Below the pieces are notes generated by a model. That model saw only the letters and a list, made by a program, of their open reading frames with translations, had not been told where the DNA came from and made no database searches. From Sporofaciens musculi (GTDB taxonomy: Bacteria > Bacillota > Clostridia > Lachnospirales > Lachnospiraceae), in the NCBI RefSeq assembly GCF_009830285.1, contig NZ_WUQX01000001.1, positions 4,340,501 through 4,404,500 of the forward strand: a stretch of DNA of 64,000 nt, read 5' to 3'. Position numbers and translations under genes: made by a program. Shown here in pieces: positions 62,486 to 64,000 of the stretch. How positions within the stretch are numbered: the stretch's first letter is position 1; the number at the start of each line of letters is the position of its first letter.

Positions 62486-63583
62486 TTATAACAACTCCAG
62501 AAGCGCGTTATCCCACTCGTCAAAAAAACCCTCCGGCCATTCATCCAGTCTCCCGTTTCTATCCAAGATCGGACACATAACTTTATGTTTATAAGAATCA
62601 TCCACATCCTTATAAAAAAAGAAGAAGCCTGTCTCTTTGGGATCCAGTTTATTCTTTTTGACAGCTACACGAATTCCGTTGAGCACATGGTCGCTGTGTG
62701 TTTCAACAATCACCTGGACACCACCAGCCCCTGAAGCCGCAATTAATTCTCCTAACATTCTCTGCCCTTTTGGATGTATGTGTGCCTCCGGATTTTCAAT
62801 TAAAAGGATATCACCTTGTTTTGCAGATACCAACCCAACTACTATAGGAAGCACATAAGTAATACCAAATCCTACATTTACGCTTTTGTATGAATTCGTT
62901 TTTTCCCTGCCTTCAATATATTCATACTTCAATTCCGCTGTTCTGGATGACATATCAATATTGATAATTGGTGATACCCCCGGAGATATAATATCAAGCC
63001 ACGATTTTACCTGCTCCGCAACAGTGGTCTTGTCCACATCTCCGATTATAACCTTTTTATTTGCCACATTATCTCCGCCATATAGTTTCAAATATTGAAT
63101 TGCAAATTCACCGTTCTTTCCAAAATGTCTTTCCGAAACATTATATTCATTCTCAATTTGATACAAAAACTGTGGTTCTATACGATAGGCAGATAAATAA
63201 AGCAGCCGCTCGGCCCAGCTCATAAACACCTCTCTCTTAATTTCAGAACATACTTTTTTCAACGGCAGCGCATCTTTTTCAAAACCATATCCAAAAAGAA
63301 ATTTTTCCTCTGCCTTATCTGCCTGTATCCCTATGCCAATCTCATCTTCCTCTGCCTTTTCATAAAGGATATCCTGTCCGGTTCCAAGGTTTACATACCT
63401 TCCCTTTATACATAATGTCTCATCCGACAAAATGCTCTTTTTCGACTGCGCTAATAACAAAAGACTCTGTATAACTGTAGATTTGCCCATGCCGTTTAAC
63501 CCTGTCAAAATGTTGACTGTAGAAAAATTTATGTGAAGTTTTTCAAAACATTTAAAATTTTTTAAATCTAATTCTCTAAGCAT
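62486..63583 (-). CDS. AAA ATPase with DUF3696 C-terminus
   Basis: This 365-residue SMC/RecF-like ATPase has Walker A NILTGLNGMGKSTVIQSL (~24-40), the Walker B region ILLIENPEAHIHPKGQ (~266-280) and VIVETHSDHVLNGIRVAV (~294-310, with the His switch). The C-terminus has the DUF3696 signature RNGRLDEWPEGFFDEWD. DUF3696 ATPases are common in anti-phage defence cassettes. Its ATG overlaps the DUF262 gene by 16 bases. Confidence 0.9.
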   Translation of the reverse strand: MLRELDLKNFKCFEKLHINFSTVNILTGLNGMGKSTVIQSLLLLAQSKKSILSDETLCIKGRYVNLGTGQDILYEKAEEDEIGIGIQADKAEEKFLFGYGFEKDALPLKKVCSEIKREVFMSWAERLLYLSAYRIEPQFLYQIENEYNVSERHFGKNGEFAIQYLKLYGGDNVANKKVIIGDVDKTTVAEQVKSWLDIISPGVSPIINIDMSSRTAELKYEYIEGREKTNSYKSVNVGFGITYVLPIVVGLVSAKQGDILLIENPEAHIHPKGQRMLGELIAASGAGGVQVIVETHSDHVLNGIRVAVKKNKLDPKETGFFFFYKDVDDSYKHKVMCPILDRNGRLDEWPEGFFDEWDNALLELL

Positions 63584-64000
63584 AAAAATCCCTCTACAAA
63601 TTCTCTGGTCATACCAATTCGTTTGATAAACGAATATTGATCACCTGCTTTTAATGTCATTGCAAACTCGGTCTTTAGCAAAAGTTCTCCAAATTGATTT
63701 ATAAACTTATCTTTATTTCTCACTATTTTTTGTAGCTGATTATCATCTAATTCACTGAAACAAATAGCCCAAATTTCAAAAATAGCTTTATTGATTGGTC
63801 CACGCCGAAAATTTTTATTATATTTTCTAAAAGCATATTTTCCAAAAACATTTCTACATACATTCATAACTCGTATGAATCGTTCTGTGACTCGCTCTAT
63901 ATCTTCTTCACGAAAAGTATTCGCTTTTTTTAATCCTTTTATCAAAAAGTTATTAATATTCCCTTTATATTCTTTTTTATAATCCAGCTCTGTAAATGCA
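63568..64000 (-). CDS. DUF262-type protein, 3' part only
   Basis: The last 143 residues of a gene that runs off the window. The ending (FRRGPINKAIFEIWAICFSE, LKAGDQYSFIKRIGMTREFV) is the usual C-terminal region of DUF262 (GmrSD N-domain-like) proteins. The open frame continues without a start to the window edge (AFTELDYKKEYKGNINNFLI). It is the first gene of the three-gene operon with the DUF3696 ATPase. Confidence 0.75.
   Translation of the reverse strand, partial: AFTELDYKKEYKGNINNFLIKGLKKANTFREEDIERVTERFIRVMNVCRNVFGKYAFRKYNKNFRRGPINKAIFEIWAICFSELDDNQLQKIVRNKDKFINQFGELLLKTEFAMTLKAGDQYSFIKRIGMTREFVEGFLCLEN

Overview
The window looks like a chromosome segment of a gut Firmicute of the Lachnospiraceae / Clostridium cluster XIVa type. 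The basis is the gene content: single-chain glycyl-tRNA synthetase, recO, a YqzL-like ORF and era in a row, pyruvate phosphate dikinase, clostridial Shine-Dalgarno sites throughout, and a Tn1549-like conjugative element. No rRNA, tRNA or CRISPR array was seen.

Region 1 (1-1566) is an IS110-family insertion sequence. Its transposase has lost its last ~40 residues to a one-base frameshift, and its 5' non-coding flank is a candidate guide (bridge) RNA. It lies directly beyond the 3' end of pcfB, where the coupling-protein gene of the conjugative element would be expected.

Region 2 (1567-~25850, almost all minus strand) is one end of an integrative conjugative element. Read in the direction of transcription it carries small conserved genes, parA-parB, a giant CnaB-repeat surface adhesin with a sortase signal, a block of small unknown genes, a 2660-residue methylase/helicase, a DUF3991/Toprim primase-like gene, a PcfM-like gene, mobC, the relaxase and pcfB. 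A likely oriT with three tandem hairpins lies just upstream of mobC. An AT-rich insert at 5.8-7.3 kb carries a HEAT-repeat protein and a membrane-anchored XRE regulator. Hairpin leaders that share one sequence precede several element genes. The element ends exactly at the 3' end of ppdK, which is probably its integration site.

Region 3 (25.8-33.9 kb) holds ppdK, with a GntR-type palindrome inside its promoter spacer, two uncharacterised genes, a sugar O-acetyltransferase and a three-gene ABC-2 (DUF990-type) exporter.

Region 4 (33.9-46.5 kb) is a glycan-use locus. It has a large GH31 enzyme with FN3, discoidin, dockerin and cohesin-like modules, a YesL-like protein, a complete sugar ABC importer (lipoprotein and two permeases), a Gfo/Idh/MocA oxidoreductase, a probable GH129 alpha-N-acetylgalactosaminidase and a divergent AraC regulator. 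The two hydrolases point to alpha-GalNAc (mucin O-glycan) substrates.

Region 5 (46.5-52.1 kb) carries an M18 aminopeptidase, kbl-tdh for threonine breakdown and a divergent SstT serine/threonine importer with a structured leader. Next to region 4 this suggests, as a hypothesis, joint use of the sugar and the Ser/Thr of mucin glycopeptides.

Region 6 (52.1-60.8 kb) is housekeeping: glyS, recO, a YqzL-like ORF, era, an M16C metallopeptidase and an NhaC-family transporter. The transporter sits under a clear lysine riboswitch with its own promoter and terminator, so it is more likely a lysine transporter than a proton antiporter.

Region 7 (60.8-64 kb) holds an RmlD-like reductase and a three-gene minus-strand operon (DUF262 protein, DUF3696 ATPase, unknown protein) that looks like an anti-phage module. 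Its first gene runs off the window.
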